DNA from: Thiemannella venezuelensis
GTDB taxonomy: Bacteria > Actinomycetota > Actinomycetes > Streptosporangiales > Streptosporangiaceae
Assembly: GCF_014203605.1 (NCBI RefSeq)
Contig: NZ_JACHJJ010000005.1
Span: 186,001 to 250,000 of the forward strand
Reading direction: 5' to 3'
DNA: 64,000 bases
Part shown: in pieces, positions 1 to 8,245 of the stretch
Position numbering within the stretch: the stretch's first letter is position 1
How the letters are laid out: each line of letters starts with the position of its first letter
Made by a program: the position numbers and the translations under genes
Notes under the pieces: model-generated
What the model was told of the DNA's origin: nothing
The model's database searches: none
What the model saw: only the letters and a program-made list of their open reading frames with translations

Positions 1-282
1 GCCACCGCCGTCTGCGCCAACGTCACCCTGGACCTGCGCGAGGCGCTGCTCCAGTCCGGCCACGTGACCCTCCAGGTCACCGTGATGGCGGGGACGCTCA
101 CGCTGATCGTGCCGGAGGGCGTGCGGATCGAGATGCCGGCCTCGTCCTTCATGGGCGGGAAGAAGAACCAGGTCCCGCCCTCCCCGGACGGGCCGGTCAT
201 CGAGATCACCGGGACCGTCGCCCTGGGCAGCATCGTCGCCAAGTCCCCCAAGCGGCCCCGCCGCCCCTGGTTCCGCCGCTGA
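1..282 (+). CDS. C-terminal fragment of a DUF1707-type envelope protein (partial)
   Basis: The frame is open from the first base and ends in TGA at 280-282, so 93 residues of a longer protein are visible. The visible part is a Val/Leu-rich beta-strand pattern (LTLIVPEGVRIEM at residues 33-45) followed by a basic Pro/Arg tail ending PRRPWFRR. This resembles the beta-rich C-terminal half of actinobacterial proteins that pair an N-terminal DUF1707 segment with a LiaF/YvqF-like sheet. The N-terminal half lies outside the window, so the family call is an inference. The gene converges on glpX across a GC-rich hairpin. Confidence 0.5.
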   Translation, partial: ATAVCANVTLDLREALLQSGHVTLQVTVMAGTLTLIVPEGVRIEMPASSFMGGKKNQVPPSPDGPVIEITGTVALGSIVAKSPKRPRRPWFRR

Positions 283-318
283 CCGGAGTTCCGCCGCCGG
301 CCTGGCGACCGGGCGGGC

Positions 319-355
319 GGGGGCCCGCGCCCGTCCGGGCGAGGCACGGGCCCCC
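319..355. terminator. Hairpin between convergent genes
   Basis: A 9-bp perfect stem (GGGGGCCCG at 319-327 pairing with 347-355), extended inward after one mismatch by GCC/GGC. It sits between two convergent stop codons and has no U-tract, as is common for actinomycete terminators. It is likely bidirectional. Confidence 0.45.
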
Positions 356-402
356 GGCCGCGCTGCGGGCGCCGTGCCGGACGGGACCGCTCCCGGCGGG
401 CG

Positions 403-1437
403 TCAGACCGCGGTGTCGAAGTTGATCGCGCTGTAGGCGCGCAGCTTCCAGAGCTGGTGCTCGCTCTCGATCTTGCGGATCGTGCCGGACCGGCCGCGCA
501 TGACCAGGGAGTTGGTCACGGCGTGGCCGCCCCGGTAGCGCACGCCCTGCATGATCTCGCCGTCGGTGATCCCGGTCGCCGCGAAGAACACGTCGTCGGA
601 CCTGACCAGGTCGTCGGTGGTCAGCGTGGCGTCCAGGTCGAGCCCCGCGTCCAGCGCCCGGCGGCGCTCGGCGTCGTCCTGCGGCCAGAGCCTGCCCTGG
701 ATCACGCCGCCCAGGCACTTGAGCGCGCAGGCCGCGATGATGCCCTCGGGCGTGCCGCCGATGCCGAGCATCAGGTCGACGCCGGTGCCCCCCCGGGCCG
801 CCATGATCGCGCCGGCCACGTCGCCGTCGGTGATGAGCTTGATCCGCGCGCCGGTCTCCCGGATCTCCCTGATGATCTTCTCGTGCCGGGGCCGGTCGAG
901 GATGACCACGGTGACGTCCGAGGACTCGCCGCCCTTGGCCCGCGCCACCGCGGCGATGTTGTCGGCCACCGGCGCGTTGATGTCCACCGAGGAGGCCGCC
1001 TCCGGGCCGGTCACCAGCTTGTCCATGTAGAAGACGGCCGAGGGGTCGTACATCGAGCCGCGCTCGCTGACCGCGATGACCGAGACGGCGTTCGGCATGC
1101 CCAGCGCGGTGAGCCGGGTGCCGTCGATCGGGTCCACCGCCACGTCGCACTCGGCGCCGCTGCCGTCGCCCACGGACTCGCCGTTGTAGAGCATCGGCGC
1201 GTTGTCCTTCTCCCCCTCGCCGATCACCACGACGCCGTTCATCGAGACCGTGTTGATCAGCTGGCGCATCGCGTTGACGGCCGCCCCGTCGGCGCCGTTC
1301 TTGTCACCGCGCCCCACCCAGCGGGCCGCGGCCATCGCGGCCGCCTCGGTCACCCGGACCAGTTCGAGGGCCAGGTTGCGATCAGGCGCGTGCTCGCCCG
1401 TGGCGAGGGCGGCGGGGACGGACGTCTGCTCGGACAT
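403..1437 (-). CDS. glpX: Class II fructose-1,6-bisphosphatase GlpX
   Basis: This 344-residue protein is the type II fructose-1,6-bisphosphatase of gluconeogenesis, hydrolysing fructose 1,6-bisphosphate to fructose 6-phosphate in the cytoplasm. Family hallmarks are visible: the metal-binding [16 protein letters not shown] segment, the [12 protein letters not shown] motif, and [18 protein letters not shown] in the second half. The ATG at 1437 is chosen because GAGAGGGG lies just upstream and homologues begin near the following [12 protein letters not shown] region. The frame continues upstream to 1563, but that extension is not conserved-looking. The gene is divergent from a TetR gene. Most actinomycetes rely on GlpX for this step. 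Confidence 0.95.
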   Translation of the reverse strand: MSEQTSVPAALATGEHAPDRNLALELVRVTEAAAMAAARWVGRGDKNGADGAAVNAMRQLINTVSMNGVVVIGEGEKDNAPMLYNGESVGDGSGAECDVAVDPIDGTRLTALGMPNAVSVIAVSERGSMYDPSAVFYMDKLVTGPEAASSVDINAPVADNIAAVARAKGGESSDVTVVILDRPRHEKIIREIRETGARIKLITDGDVAGAIMAARGGTGVDLMLGIGGTPEGIIAACALKCLGGVIQGRLWPQDDAERRRALDAGLDLDATLTTDDLVRSDDVFFAATGITDGEIMQGVRYRGGHAVTNSLVMRGRSGTIRKIESEHQLWKLRAYSAINFDTAV

Positions 1438-1544
1438 GGCGGAAAGCCCCTCTCGTGGATTCTGACCTCGATCGTAGTTGCCCCCTCCTGACCGGGCGGA
1501 GGAGGATAATGTGTGGCCACTATGAGCAGCTACAGGAACGGCCG

Positions 1545-2138
1545 GTGACGAGGGTGACCGCACGGACGTCCGAGCGGGGCGCCGCCACGCGGGTCGCGCT
1601 CCTGGCGGCGGCCAGGGAGACCTTCGTCACGAGCGGGTTCGCCGAGGCGGGCGTCACCGACGTGGTGGCGCGCGCCGGCGCGAGCGTGGGCAGCCTCTAC
1701 CACCACTTCTCCGGCAAGGCCGACCTCTACCTCACGCTCTTCGAGGAGTTCCAGGCCCGGCAGACCCAGCGGACCAAGCAGGCGGTGCAGGAGGCCAGGA
1801 CCGGCGGCGAGACCGACCCGATGCGGTTGTTCGTCGCCGGAGCCCGCGCCTACCTGGAGGGCTGCCTGGCCGAGCGCGAGCTCTCCGCCCTGTTCCTGCG
1901 CGGCGACGGCCCGCCCGGCTTCGAGATCATCATGCGCGACCGGCTCCGCCAGTGGGCCAAGCGCAACGCCACCCTGTTCGAGGGCGACGAGGGGGCGCTG
2001 GTCGTGGTCCTCACCGGCGCGCTCGCCGCCGCGGTCTCCGAGGTCGCCCTCTCCGAGGACGAGGACGCCTCCCGCAGGCTCGCCGACGACGTGCTGGCCA
2101 TCATCGGGCAGATCCACCGCCCCGCGGAGCGCCCCTGA
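1545..2138 (+). CDS. TetR-family transcriptional regulator
   Basis: A TetR-type repressor of about 197 residues. The N-terminal HTH is clear: [19 protein letters not shown] followed by [20 protein letters not shown], the recognition-helix signature of the family. The C-terminal ligand domain ([32 protein letters not shown]) is helical and divergent, so the inducer is unknown. The GTG at 1545 has AGGA about eight bases upstream. An in-frame ATG at 1509 with GGAGG only three bases before it would add 12 residues and cannot be excluded. The gene is divergent from glpX, 107 bases apart, so it may act on the shared intergenic region. That target is inference. Confidence 0.85.
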   Translation: MTRVTARTSERGAATRVALLAAARETFVTSGFAEAGVTDVVARAGASVGSLYHHFSGKADLYLTLFEEFQARQTQRTKQAVQEARTGGETDPMRLFVAGARAYLEGCLAERELSALFLRGDGPPGFEIIMRDRLRQWAKRNATLFEGDEGALVVVLTGALAAAVSEVALSEDEDASRRLADDVLAIIGQIHRPAERP

Positions 2139-2162
2139 CAGCGGACCACCCGCCGGGGCGGG

Positions 2163-2168
2163 TAGTCT
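2163..2168 (+). promoter_or_regulatory. Leaderless-type -10 box for the DUF4245 gene
   Basis: TAGTCT lies exactly eight bases before the GTG at 2177, and no Shine-Dalgarno sequence is present. Transcription would start at or next to the start codon. Confidence 0.55.
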
Positions 2169-2176
2169 CGCCACTC

Positions 2177-2764
2177 GTGCAACGGTTCACTCAGGGTTTC
2201 TACGGCTACGCCTTCGCGATGGCGGTCTGCCTCGCCGGCGTCCTGGCCTTCCTGTTCGTCACCCCGTACAGCACCACTCCGCACATCCCCCGGGTGGACT
2301 ACACGATCGACGTGGCCAACATGCGCCGCGCCGCGCCGTACCAGGTCTGGACGCCGGAGCCGGTGCCGGCGGGCTGGATCCCCAACAGCTCCCGGATGAC
2401 GGACGCCAAGGGCGTGGTGACCTGGCGGCTCGGCTTCGCCACGGCCGAGCAGAAGCACGCCATGCTCATCCAGAGCGACGAGAGGCCGGCGGCCGAGTTC
2501 GCCAACCGGATGGCCAACAGCGACCGGGCCACCGGCACCGTCCAGATCGCCGGCGAGACCTGGGAGCAGCGCTACCGCGAGGACAAGAACCAGCGCTCGC
2601 TGGTACGGCTCCTGCCCGACGCCACCCTCGTCGTCACCGGCACCGCCGGGTGGGACGAGCTCACCGCCCTGGCGACCTCCCTCAAGCAGCAGCCCAAGCC
2701 CGCCGGGAGCCCCGCCCCCACGGCCACTCCCGTTCCCGCGGCCACCCCCACCGCCACGGGCTGA
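2177..2764 (+). CDS. DUF4245 membrane-anchored protein
   Basis: A 195-residue protein with one N-terminal membrane segment (FAMAVCLAGVLAFLFV, about residues 13-28) followed by an extracytoplasmic domain with the DUF4245 pattern: VDYTIDVANMRRAAPYQVWTP, then TWRLGFAT, ERPAAEFANRM and a Trp-containing TWEQRY strand. The tail is Pro/Ala/Thr-rich. The function of DUF4245 is unknown; the family is actinobacterial and commonly sits next to glpX, as here. The GTG start is supported by a -10 box eight bases upstream and by the placement of the membrane segment near the N-terminus. Confidence 0.8.
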   Translation: MQRFTQGFYGYAFAMAVCLAGVLAFLFVTPYSTTPHIPRVDYTIDVANMRRAAPYQVWTPEPVPAGWIPNSSRMTDAKGVVTWRLGFATAEQKHAMLIQSDERPAAEFANRMANSDRATGTVQIAGETWEQRYREDKNQRSLVRLLPDATLVVTGTAGWDELTALATSLKQQPKPAGSPAPTATPVPAATPTATG

Positions 2765-2804
2765 GGCGGCCGGCGTCCCGGTCGTCCGCGTTCCGGAGAC
2801 CGCG

Positions 2805-2810
2805 TATCCT
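2805..2810 (+). promoter_or_regulatory. Leaderless-type -10 box
   Basis: TATCCT ends eight bases before the ATG at 2819, with no ribosome-binding site between. This is the same geometry as at 2163, 10512 and 50390. Confidence 0.55.
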
Positions 2811-2818
2811 CCGTCGGC

Positions 2819-3199
2819 ATGCGCAGCGTCCGCCTTGAGAGTCCTTTCTACAACGTCACCGACGACCCGAAGCGGGTCATCGGCGACTTCCTGGGCTTCG
2901 CCCTCTCCCCGGGATGCGTCTCCGAGCAGCCCCTGGCCGAGGAGCTCGCCGAGAGCTTCGGTCCCGGAGGGCGGGGGATGCGCCTGCCCGTCTTCGTGGC
3001 CTACCGGGCCGAGGAGGCGGACGACGTTCCCGAGGAGTTCGGCGACCGGTTCACGGAGGAGATCGGCCGCAGGGAGCTCTGGGTGCTCACGAACCTCATG
3101 CCGGGCAGGACGCCGGACTCGGTCGTCATCGAGGGCCCGGAGCTGCGGCACCTGCTCGCCGACGCCTTCCGGCAGCGCGCCGCGGCGCTCTCCCCCTGA
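2819..3199 (+). CDS. Hypothetical protein, 126 aa
   Basis: I do not recognise this family. The protein is acidic, soluble-looking and has no signal peptide or membrane segment. Readable blocks are LESPFYNVTDDPKRVIGDFL near the start, then FVAYRAEEADDVPEEFGDRF and ELWVLTNLMPGRTPDSVVIE. The charged, weakly alternating pattern suggests a compact alpha/beta domain. It is transcribed from its own leaderless-type promoter 54 bases after the DUF4245 gene and converges on xseB. Confidence 0.7.
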   Translation: MRSVRLESPFYNVTDDPKRVIGDFLGFALSPGCVSEQPLAEELAESFGPGGRGMRLPVFVAYRAEEADDVPEEFGDRFTEEIGRRELWVLTNLMPGRTPDSVVIEGPELRHLLADAFRQRAAALSP

Positions 3200-3250
3200 G
3201 CCGGGCGCGTTCCGGGACGGCACGCCGACTCGGAGCCGTCCGGGGAGGAA

Positions 3251-3280
3251 CCCGCGGCGGCCCGCGTCCGGAGCCGCGGG
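3251..3280. terminator. Possible bidirectional terminator hairpin
   Basis: CCCGCGGC (3251-3258) pairs perfectly with GCCGCGGG (3273-3280) across a 14-base loop, between the convergent 126-aa gene and xseB. There is no U-tract. Confidence 0.35.
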
Positions 3281-3290
3281 CCTCGTGGCC

Positions 3291-3350
3291 GGCGGCTCGG
3301 CGCGGCCGTACGGGACCGGCGGCGGCTCGGCGCGGCCGTACGGGACCGGC
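3291..3350. repeat. Perfect 30-bp tandem duplication
   Basis: Bases 3291-3320 and 3321-3350 are identical 30-mers, each containing GCGCGGCCGTACGGGACCGG. They lie in the intergenic stretch just downstream of the xseB stop codon and look like a recent slippage duplication. Confidence 0.9.
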
Positions 3351-3353
3351 GGC

Positions 3354-3578
3354 TCAGAAGGGGGAGTCGGGGTCGGGCTGGCCGCGCCTGGCCATGGCGG
3401 CGGCGAGCTTCACGCGGGCGCCCTGGAGCCACTCCTCGCAGATCGCCGCCAGCTTCTCGCCCCGTTCCCAGAGCTCGATCGACTGCTCCAGCGTCAGCCC
3501 GCCCGCCTCAAGGCGGCGGACCACCTCGGTCAGCTCCTCGCGCGCCTGCTCGTACGACGGTGTCTTCTCATCGGCCAC
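3354..3578 (-). CDS. xseB: Exodeoxyribonuclease VII small subunit
   Basis: A 74-residue protein with the helical XseB signature: PSYEQAREELTEVVRRLEAG, then LTLEQSIELWERGEKLA and CEEWLQGARVKL. It assembles in multiple copies with XseA to form exonuclease VII, which degrades single-stranded DNA in both directions during repair. The start is GTG at 3578, six bases after a TAGGGT -10-like box, so this gene has its own promoter. xseA normally lies directly upstream, but here a plus-strand acetyltransferase gene separates the two subunits. Confidence 0.92.
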   Translation of the reverse strand: MADEKTPSYEQAREELTEVVRRLEAGGLTLEQSIELWERGEKLAAICEEWLQGARVKLAAAMARRGQPDPDSPF

Positions 3579-3584
3579 GGGTCA

Positions 3585-3590
3585 ACCCTA
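3585..3590 (-). promoter_or_regulatory. Leaderless-type -10 box for xseB
   Basis: On the minus strand TAGGGT is followed after six bases by the GTG start at 3578. No Shine-Dalgarno sequence is present. Confidence 0.5.
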
Positions 3591-3628
3591 GACGGTGGGA
3601 CGGGTGGGGCGGCTGGGAGAATCGGGGG

Positions 3629-4099
3629 GTGAACGTGCGCGACGCGATCCCCGGCGACATCCCCGAGCTGGTCCGCCTCCGGCAGATCCTGGCCGACCGC
3701 ATGGCCCTGGACGGCGCCTTCCCGATCGAGAGCCGCTGGCAGGAGGCCTACGCCGAGAGCCTGGAGGAGCGGCTCGGCTCCTCCGACACGGCCGTCTACG
3801 TCGTGGACGCCTCCGCGGGCGGTCTGGCCGCCTGCGGGATCGGCCTCATCTTCGACCGCTTCCCCGGGCCGAGCCTGCCCGACGGCCGGTACGGCTACAT
3901 CCAGGGCATGACCACCGACCCCGGCCACCGGCGGCGCGGGCACAGCCGGGCCATCATGGGCGCGCTCATGGACTGGTACCGGACGAAGGGCATCCGCAAG
4001 GTGGACCTGCACGCCACCTCCGACGGCGAGCCGCTCTACCGGCAGTTCGGCTTCGTCGAGGACGGCTACCCCTCGCTCACGTGGCGGGCCCCCTCCTGA
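3629..4099 (+). CDS. GNAT-family N-acetyltransferase
   Basis: A 156-residue single-domain GNAT enzyme. The acetyl-CoA-binding motif A is visible as YIQGMTTDPGHRRRGHSRAI, with the R/Q-x-x-G-x-A-like turn RRRGHS, followed by the helix IMGALMDWYRTKGIRKVDLHA and the family's LYRQFGF ending. The acceptor substrate cannot be inferred. The GTG start at 3629 is six bases after a GAGAAT hexamer. The gene is inserted in opposite orientation between xseA and xseB. Its last 27 bases recur, with two mismatches, over the 3' end of xseA, suggesting that its arrival duplicated a short target segment. Confidence 0.88.
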   Translation: MNVRDAIPGDIPELVRLRQILADRMALDGAFPIESRWQEAYAESLEERLGSSDTAVYVVDASAGGLAACGIGLIFDRFPGPSLPDGRYGYIQGMTTDPGHRRRGHSRAIMGALMDWYRTKGIRKVDLHATSDGEPLYRQFGFVEDGYPSLTWRAPS

Positions 4100-4145
4100 C
4101 CTCGGTTCCCGCTCCCGGGCTCACGTGGCGGGATCCCTCCTGACC
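4075..4145. repeat. 27-bp direct repeat at the GNAT/xseA junction
   Basis: Bases 4075-4101 and 4119-4145 match at 25 of 27 positions (core CTCACGTGGCGGG, then CCCTCCTGACC). The first copy contains the acetyltransferase stop codon, and the second contains the reverse-strand stop of xseA. Confidence 0.85.
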
Positions 4146-5329
4146 GTGATCTTCTCGTCCGGGAAGCGGAGGGTGAGCCCGTCGCCGGGGGAGACCTCGG
4201 CCGCGCGCCGTACGACCTCGCCCGAAGGGCGCTGCACGATCGCGTAGCCGCGCTCCAGGGTGGCGGCGGGGGAGAGGGCGACCAGGCGGGCGCGGAGATG
4301 CCCCAGGGAGTCGTGGGCGCGGTCCAGGGAGCCGGCGAGTGAGCGCCGCGCCCGGTCGCGCAGCTGCTCGGCCTGCTCGGCCCTGCGCTCGATCTCGCGG
4401 ACCGGGTCGGCGAGGGACGGCCGGGAGCGCGTCGCGGTCAGCCAGGCCGTCTCGCGGTCCAGCCAGCCGCCCGCCACCCGGCGCCCCCGGTCGCGGAGCT
4501 GGCGCACCAGCGTGAGCTGCTCGCCGACGTCCGGCACGACCTTCTTCGCCGCGTCGGTGGGCGTCGAGGCCCGCACGTCGGCGACCAGGTCGAGCAGCGG
4601 GCTGTCCTGCTCGTGGCCGATCGCGCTGACCACCGGAGTACGGCACGCGGCCACCGCCCTGACCAGCGCCTCGTCGGAGAAGGGCAGCAGGTCCTCCATC
4701 GACCCGCCGCCCCGCGCGATCACGATCACATCGATCTCGCCGTCCGCGTCGAACTTGCGCAGCGCCTCGGTGACCTCGCCGACGGCGTACGGCCCCTGCA
4801 CGGCGACCGGCTCCACCTTGAACCGCACGGCGGGCCAGCGCCGCCGCGAGTTCTCCAGCACGTCGCGCTCGGCCGCGGAGTCCCGGCCGCAGACCAGCCC
4901 GATCGCGGCGGGCAGGAACGGCAGGCGGCGCTTGCGGTCGGCGGCGAAGAGGCCCTCGGCGGCGAGGACCTGGCGCAGCCGCTCCAGCCGGGCCAGCAGC
5001 TCGCCGACGCCGACCGGGCGCATCTCCAGCGCGGTGAACGCGAAGGAGCCCCGGTTGACCCAGAAGTCCGGCTTCAGGTTCATGACGACCCGGGCGCCGT
5101 CCACCGGCCGGGGGACGGTCGCCTCGTAGACTCCGCGCGGGCAGGTGACCTTGGCGGACATGTTGGCCACCGGGTCGCGCAACGTCAGGAACACCGTGCC
5201 GCCGCGCGCGGTCAGCTCGGTGATCTGCCCCTCGACCCAGACGGTGCCGAGCTTGCCGATCCAGCCGCCGACCATCTGCAGCACGGTGCGGACCGGCAGC
5301 GGCTGCTCCGGTGTGGTCTTCGCGCTCAT
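4121..5329 (-). CDS. xseA: Exodeoxyribonuclease VII large subunit
   Basis: A 402-residue XseA. The N-terminal OB-fold ([24 protein letters not shown] split over residues 31-54) binds ssDNA. The central catalytic domain contains [34 protein letters not shown] and [16 protein letters not shown], which carry the conserved metal/active-site residues. A coiled-coil and the GYAIVQ strand follow. With XseB it forms exonuclease VII. The ATG at 5329 lies six bases after a TAAGGT box. The C-terminal end overlaps a short duplication shared with the neighbouring acetyltransferase gene. Confidence 0.95.
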   Translation of the reverse strand: MSAKTTPEQPLPVRTVLQMVGGWIGKLGTVWVEGQITELTARGGTVFLTLRDPVANMSAKVTCPRGVYEATVPRPVDGARVVMNLKPDFWVNRGSFAFTALEMRPVGVGELLARLERLRQVLAAEGLFAADRKRRLPFLPAAIGLVCGRDSAAERDVLENSRRRWPAVRFKVEPVAVQGPYAVGEVTEALRKFDADGEIDVIVIARGGGSMEDLLPFSDEALVRAVAACRTPVVSAIGHEQDSPLLDLVADVRASTPTDAAKKVVPDVGEQLTLVRQLRDRGRRVAGGWLDRETAWLTATRSRPSLADPVREIERRAEQAEQLRDRARRSLAGSLDRAHDSLGHLRARLVALSPAATLERGYAIVQRPSGEVVRRAAEVSPGDGLTLRFPDEKITVRRDPAT

Positions 5330-5335
5330 GCGAAG

Positions 5336-5341
5336 ACCTTA
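5336..5341 (-). promoter_or_regulatory. Leaderless-type -10 box for xseA
   Basis: The minus strand reads TAAGGT followed by six bases and the ATG of xseA. No ribosome-binding site is visible. Confidence 0.5.
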
Positions 5342-5355
5342 CGCGCAGGGGTCGG

Positions 5356-6459
5356 CTACTCGGCGGCCTCCAGCTTGGCCAGCCGGTTCTCGTACATGCG
5401 CACGACCTCGGGCCGGGCCGCGGTGGCCTGCTCGTAGGCGATCAGATCCTTGATCTGATCGGCGCTCTTGCCGCGCATGCGGGCGCGCAGCGAGGCGACG
5501 GTGAGGTCGGCGTAGCCGGGCAGCGGCTCGGCGGGCACGGCCGCGGCCCCGGCCCCGACGGTCTCGGCCCCCGTCTCGGTCGCGGCGGTCCCGGTCTCGG
5601 AGGCCTTGGTCTCGGAGGCCTTGGTCGCGGCGGCGGTCTTCGCAGCCTTCGCGGGCTTCGTGCTCCTGGCCGTCTTCGCGGGCTTCGGCTTGGCGGTCTC
5701 CGCGGTCTCCGCGGTCTCCGCCGCCTTCGGCCTGGCGGTCCTCGGCCTGGCGGGCTTGGTCTTCACGACCTCGACCGCGGCGGCGTCGGCCGTCTTCGGC
5801 TTGGCGACCTCGACCTCGGCCACCTCGACCTCCACGGCGGGAGGCGCGGCGATCCCGGTCTCAGGTCCGGCGCTCTCCGGCGTGGTGCTCTCCGGAGCGG
5901 CGGTCTCCGGCGTGGTCACGGCCGTCGCCTGCCCCACGGTCTCCGGCTTCGCGGTCTCCGGCTCCACGGTCTCCGGCTTCGCGGTGTCCGCCTCGACGGC
6001 GGACGCCGCCCGCTCCGGGGCATCGGCGGGCTCGGACTTCGCCGGGGCGTAGATGACCGGCTCGGGCCGGGTCTTGGTCCCGTCGGCCGCGCTCCCGCTC
6101 GCGGAGGGCTCGGCCGCGCTCGCGGAGGGCTCGGCCGTGGCCGGGGTCTCGGCTCCGGCGCCGTTCCCGGCCCGGGCGGTCTTGGACTTCGCGGGGGAGA
6201 AGATGACCGGCGCGCGGCGGGCCGGCTTCTCCTCGGCCGCCTGCTCCGCGGTCTCCCCGGCCTCGCCCAGCTGATCGGCGGCGGTGGTGCGGGTCTCTTC
6301 GAGCGCCTCGTCGCTGCCGCCGAGGCGCTTGAGCCGGGTGCGGACCCGGTCGCCGAGCAGCAGCGCCTGGCCGACCCCGCTCAGCGTGGCCTGCAGCATG
6401 TGAAGCGGCAGGTCTTTGGCCTTCCCCGCGATGGTGCGGAAGAGGTCGGGGACTGACAT
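5356..6459 (-). CDS. Lipid-droplet-associated-type protein with long Ala/Pro/Glu/Lys linker
   Basis: A 367-residue protein with two conserved ends and a low-complexity middle. The N-terminus (MSVPDLFRTIAGKAKDLPLH, then a helix with MLQATLSGVGQALLLGDRVR) and the C-terminus (YADLTVASLRARMRGKSADQ, then IKDLIAYEQATAARPEVVRMYENRL) match actinobacterial proteins encoded between xseA and ispH. In mycobacteria that position is occupied by a protein reported on lipid droplets. The middle, about residues 60-310, is built of AKPETVEPET- and AKPKPAK-like repeats and is probably disordered. Family members are usually near 200 residues, so the linker is expanded here. GGGAGACGAA precedes the ATG. Confidence 0.7.
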   Translation of the reverse strand: MSVPDLFRTIAGKAKDLPLHMLQATLSGVGQALLLGDRVRTRLKRLGGSDEALEETRTTAADQLGEAGETAEQAAEEKPARRAPVIFSPAKSKTARAGNGAGAETPATAEPSASAAEPSASGSAADGTKTRPEPVIYAPAKSEPADAPERAASAVEADTAKPETVEPETAKPETVGQATAVTTPETAAPESTTPESAGPETGIAAPPAVEVEVAEVEVAKPKTADAAAVEVVKTKPARPRTARPKAAETAETAETAKPKPAKTARSTKPAKAAKTAAATKASETKASETGTAATETGAETVGAGAAAVPAEPLPGYADLTVASLRARMRGKSADQIKDLIAYEQATAARPEVVRMYENRLAKLEAAE

Positions 6460-6557
6460 TTCGTCTCCCTGGGAGGTCTGTATTGGACGTCTAGTCTGGC
6501 AAGATCAGGGCGTGCGAGGTCAAGGGGCACATGAGCGGACCCCATGGGCACTCCACG

Positions 6558-6563
6558 TAGCAT
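6558..6563 (+). promoter_or_regulatory. Leaderless-type -10 box for ispH
   Basis: TAGCAT lies six bases before the ispH ATG at 6570. The intervening AAGAAC has no Shine-Dalgarno character. Confidence 0.5.
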
Positions 6564-6569
6564 AAGAAC

Positions 6570-7538
6570 ATGACTTCAAAGACCCGCGCGACCCGTCGTG
6601 TACTTGTGGCGAAGCCCCGTGGTTACTGCGCGGGGGTCGACCGGGCCGTCCAGGCCGTCGAGAAGGCTCTGGAGCAGTACGGCGCGCCGATCTACGTCCG
6701 CAAGCAGATCGTCCACAACACCCACGTGGTGAAGACGCTGGAGGAGCGCGGAGCGATCTTCGTCGAGGAGACCGAGCAGGTTCCCGAGGGCGCCATCGTG
6801 GTCTTCTCCGCGCACGGAGTCTCCCCCGCCGTCCACCAGGAGGCGGCCCGGCGCAGCCTGAAGACGATCGACGCGACCTGCCCGCTGGTCACCAAGGTCC
6901 ACAACGAGGCCAGGCGCTTCGCCTCCCAGGACTACGACATCCTGCTCATCGGCCACGAGGGCCACGAGGAGGTCGAGGGCACCGCGGGCGAGGCCCCCGA
7001 CCACATCCAGCTCGTCGACGGCCTCGACGCGGTCGGCTCCGTCCAGGTGAAGGACCCCGGGCGGCTGGTGTGGCTCTCGCAGACCACCCTCTCGGTGGAC
7101 GAGACGATCGAGACGGTCTCCCGGCTCAAGGAGCGGTTCCCGAACCTGATCGACCCGCCGAGCGACGACATCTGCTACGCCACCCAGAACCGCCAGGTCG
7201 CGGTGAAGGAGATCGCCGCCGAGGCCGAGCTGGTCATCGTCGTCGGCTCGGAGAACTCCTCCAACTCCAAGCGCCTGGTCGAGGTCGCCCTGGACCACGG
7301 GGCCGACGCCTCCTACCTGGTCGACGACGCCTCGTTCATCAAGGACGAATGGCTCGACGGCGTCACCACCGTGGGGGTCACCAGCGGCGCCTCGGTCCCC
7401 GACGAGCTGGTCGCCGGGGTCCTGGCCCGCCTGGCCGGGCACGGCTTCGACGACGTCGAGGAGGTGCACTCCGTCGAGGAGAGCGTGCGCTTCGCCCTCC
7501 CGCACGAGCTCCGCAAGGACCTGCGGGCCACCGGCTGA
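6570..7538 (+). CDS. ispH: 4-hydroxy-3-methylbut-2-enyl diphosphate reductase (IspH/LytB)
   Basis: A 322-residue IspH, the last enzyme of the MEP isoprenoid pathway, reducing HMBPP to IPP and DMAPP with an iron-sulfur cluster. The three cluster cysteines lie in [11 protein letters not shown] (N-terminus), [14 protein letters not shown] (middle) and [10 protein letters not shown] (C-terminal third). The catalytic histidines lie in [15 protein letters not shown] and SAHGVSP, and the catalytic Glu region is [12 protein letters not shown]. The length is normal for the family. It is transcribed divergently from the lipid-droplet-type gene and convergently with a DUF6542-like gene. Confidence 0.97.
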   Translation: MTSKTRATRRVLVAKPRGYCAGVDRAVQAVEKALEQYGAPIYVRKQIVHNTHVVKTLEERGAIFVEETEQVPEGAIVVFSAHGVSPAVHQEAARRSLKTIDATCPLVTKVHNEARRFASQDYDILLIGHEGHEEVEGTAGEAPDHIQLVDGLDAVGSVQVKDPGRLVWLSQTTLSVDETIETVSRLKERFPNLIDPPSDDICYATQNRQVAVKEIAAEAELVIVVGSENSSNSKRLVEVALDHGADASYLVDDASFIKDEWLDGVTTVGVTSGASVPDELVAGVLARLAGHGFDDVEEVHSVEESVRFALPHELRKDLRATG

Positions 7539-7552
7539 CCGGTCCCTCTCCG

Positions 7553-7580
7553 CCGTGCGCCGCCGACCGGAGGCGCACGG
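7553..7580. terminator. Bidirectional terminator hairpin after ispH
   Basis: CCGTGCGCC (7553-7561) pairs perfectly with GGCGCACGG (7572-7580) across a 10-base loop, 15 bases after the ispH stop codon and between convergent genes. Confidence 0.5.
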
Positions 7581-7639
7581 GACCGCCCCGCCGTACGGCT
7601 CCGAGCGGATGGCGGGATCGCGGGAGGGGGCGGCCGGGG

Positions 7640-8164
7640 CTATCGGCCCTCGCGCGGCGTGCCGTACACCCTGGGCTCGAAGTAGCCCTCGGGCTCGGGG
7701 GCGAATCCCGTGTCGTCGCCGTTCCTCGGGCGCGGGACGGCGGGGCCGGCGGTGCGGATCTCCTCCCGGAGCTCGCGGACGCACCGCGTCAGCCCGCGCC
7801 GCCAGGCGACGACCAGGACCAGCGCCGAACCTGTGAACAGCCACGGCGCCCCGCCGGACAGCGCCGTGAACATGCCGAGGCCGAAGGCCTGGACCGGCGA
7901 GGGCGCGCTCAGGGCCCGGAGCGCCTCCGCGACCAGGGCCGCGGAGAAGAAGATCAGCGGCGGGGAGACCACGAGCGAGAGCAGGTCCCGCGGGTTGACC
8001 AGCAGGACCGCGCCCGCGCAGCCCGCCACGAAGGCCAGGCCGACCGCGGCCGGGAGCCCGAGCAGGGCGTGCAGCAGGCTGCCCGTCAGGGTGACCGCCA
8101 GTACGAAGGCCACCGCGCCCCGCGCGGTCAGCCGGATGCCCGATGCCCGGTTCCGCTCACTCAT
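7640..8164 (-). CDS. DUF6542-like integral membrane protein
   Basis: A 174-residue membrane protein with four predicted hydrophobic helices: AVAFVLAVTLTGSLLHALLG, VGLAFVAGCAGAVLLV, LLSLVVSPPLIFFSAALV and LGMFTALSGGAPWLFTGSAL with its continuation. A cytoplasmic tail rich in Arg, Pro and Gly ends EPRVYGTPREGR. This architecture and its position next to ispH fit the actinobacterial DUF6542 family, whose function is unknown. The ATG at 8164 is preceded by GAGGTG. The frame extends upstream to 8242 without a good start. Confidence 0.7.
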   Translation of the reverse strand: MSERNRASGIRLTARGAVAFVLAVTLTGSLLHALLGLPAAVGLAFVAGCAGAVLLVNPRDLLSLVVSPPLIFFSAALVAEALRALSAPSPVQAFGLGMFTALSGGAPWLFTGSALVLVVAWRRGLTRCVRELREEIRTAGPAVPRPRNGDDTGFAPEPEGYFEPRVYGTPREGR

Positions 8165-8245
8165 GCGATCACCTCGCCAGTCGCCCCCCTCGGCCCGCCC
8201 CGCGGTTTCCAGTGTCCGACTCCCCTCGGTCCAAGGAAACACCTT

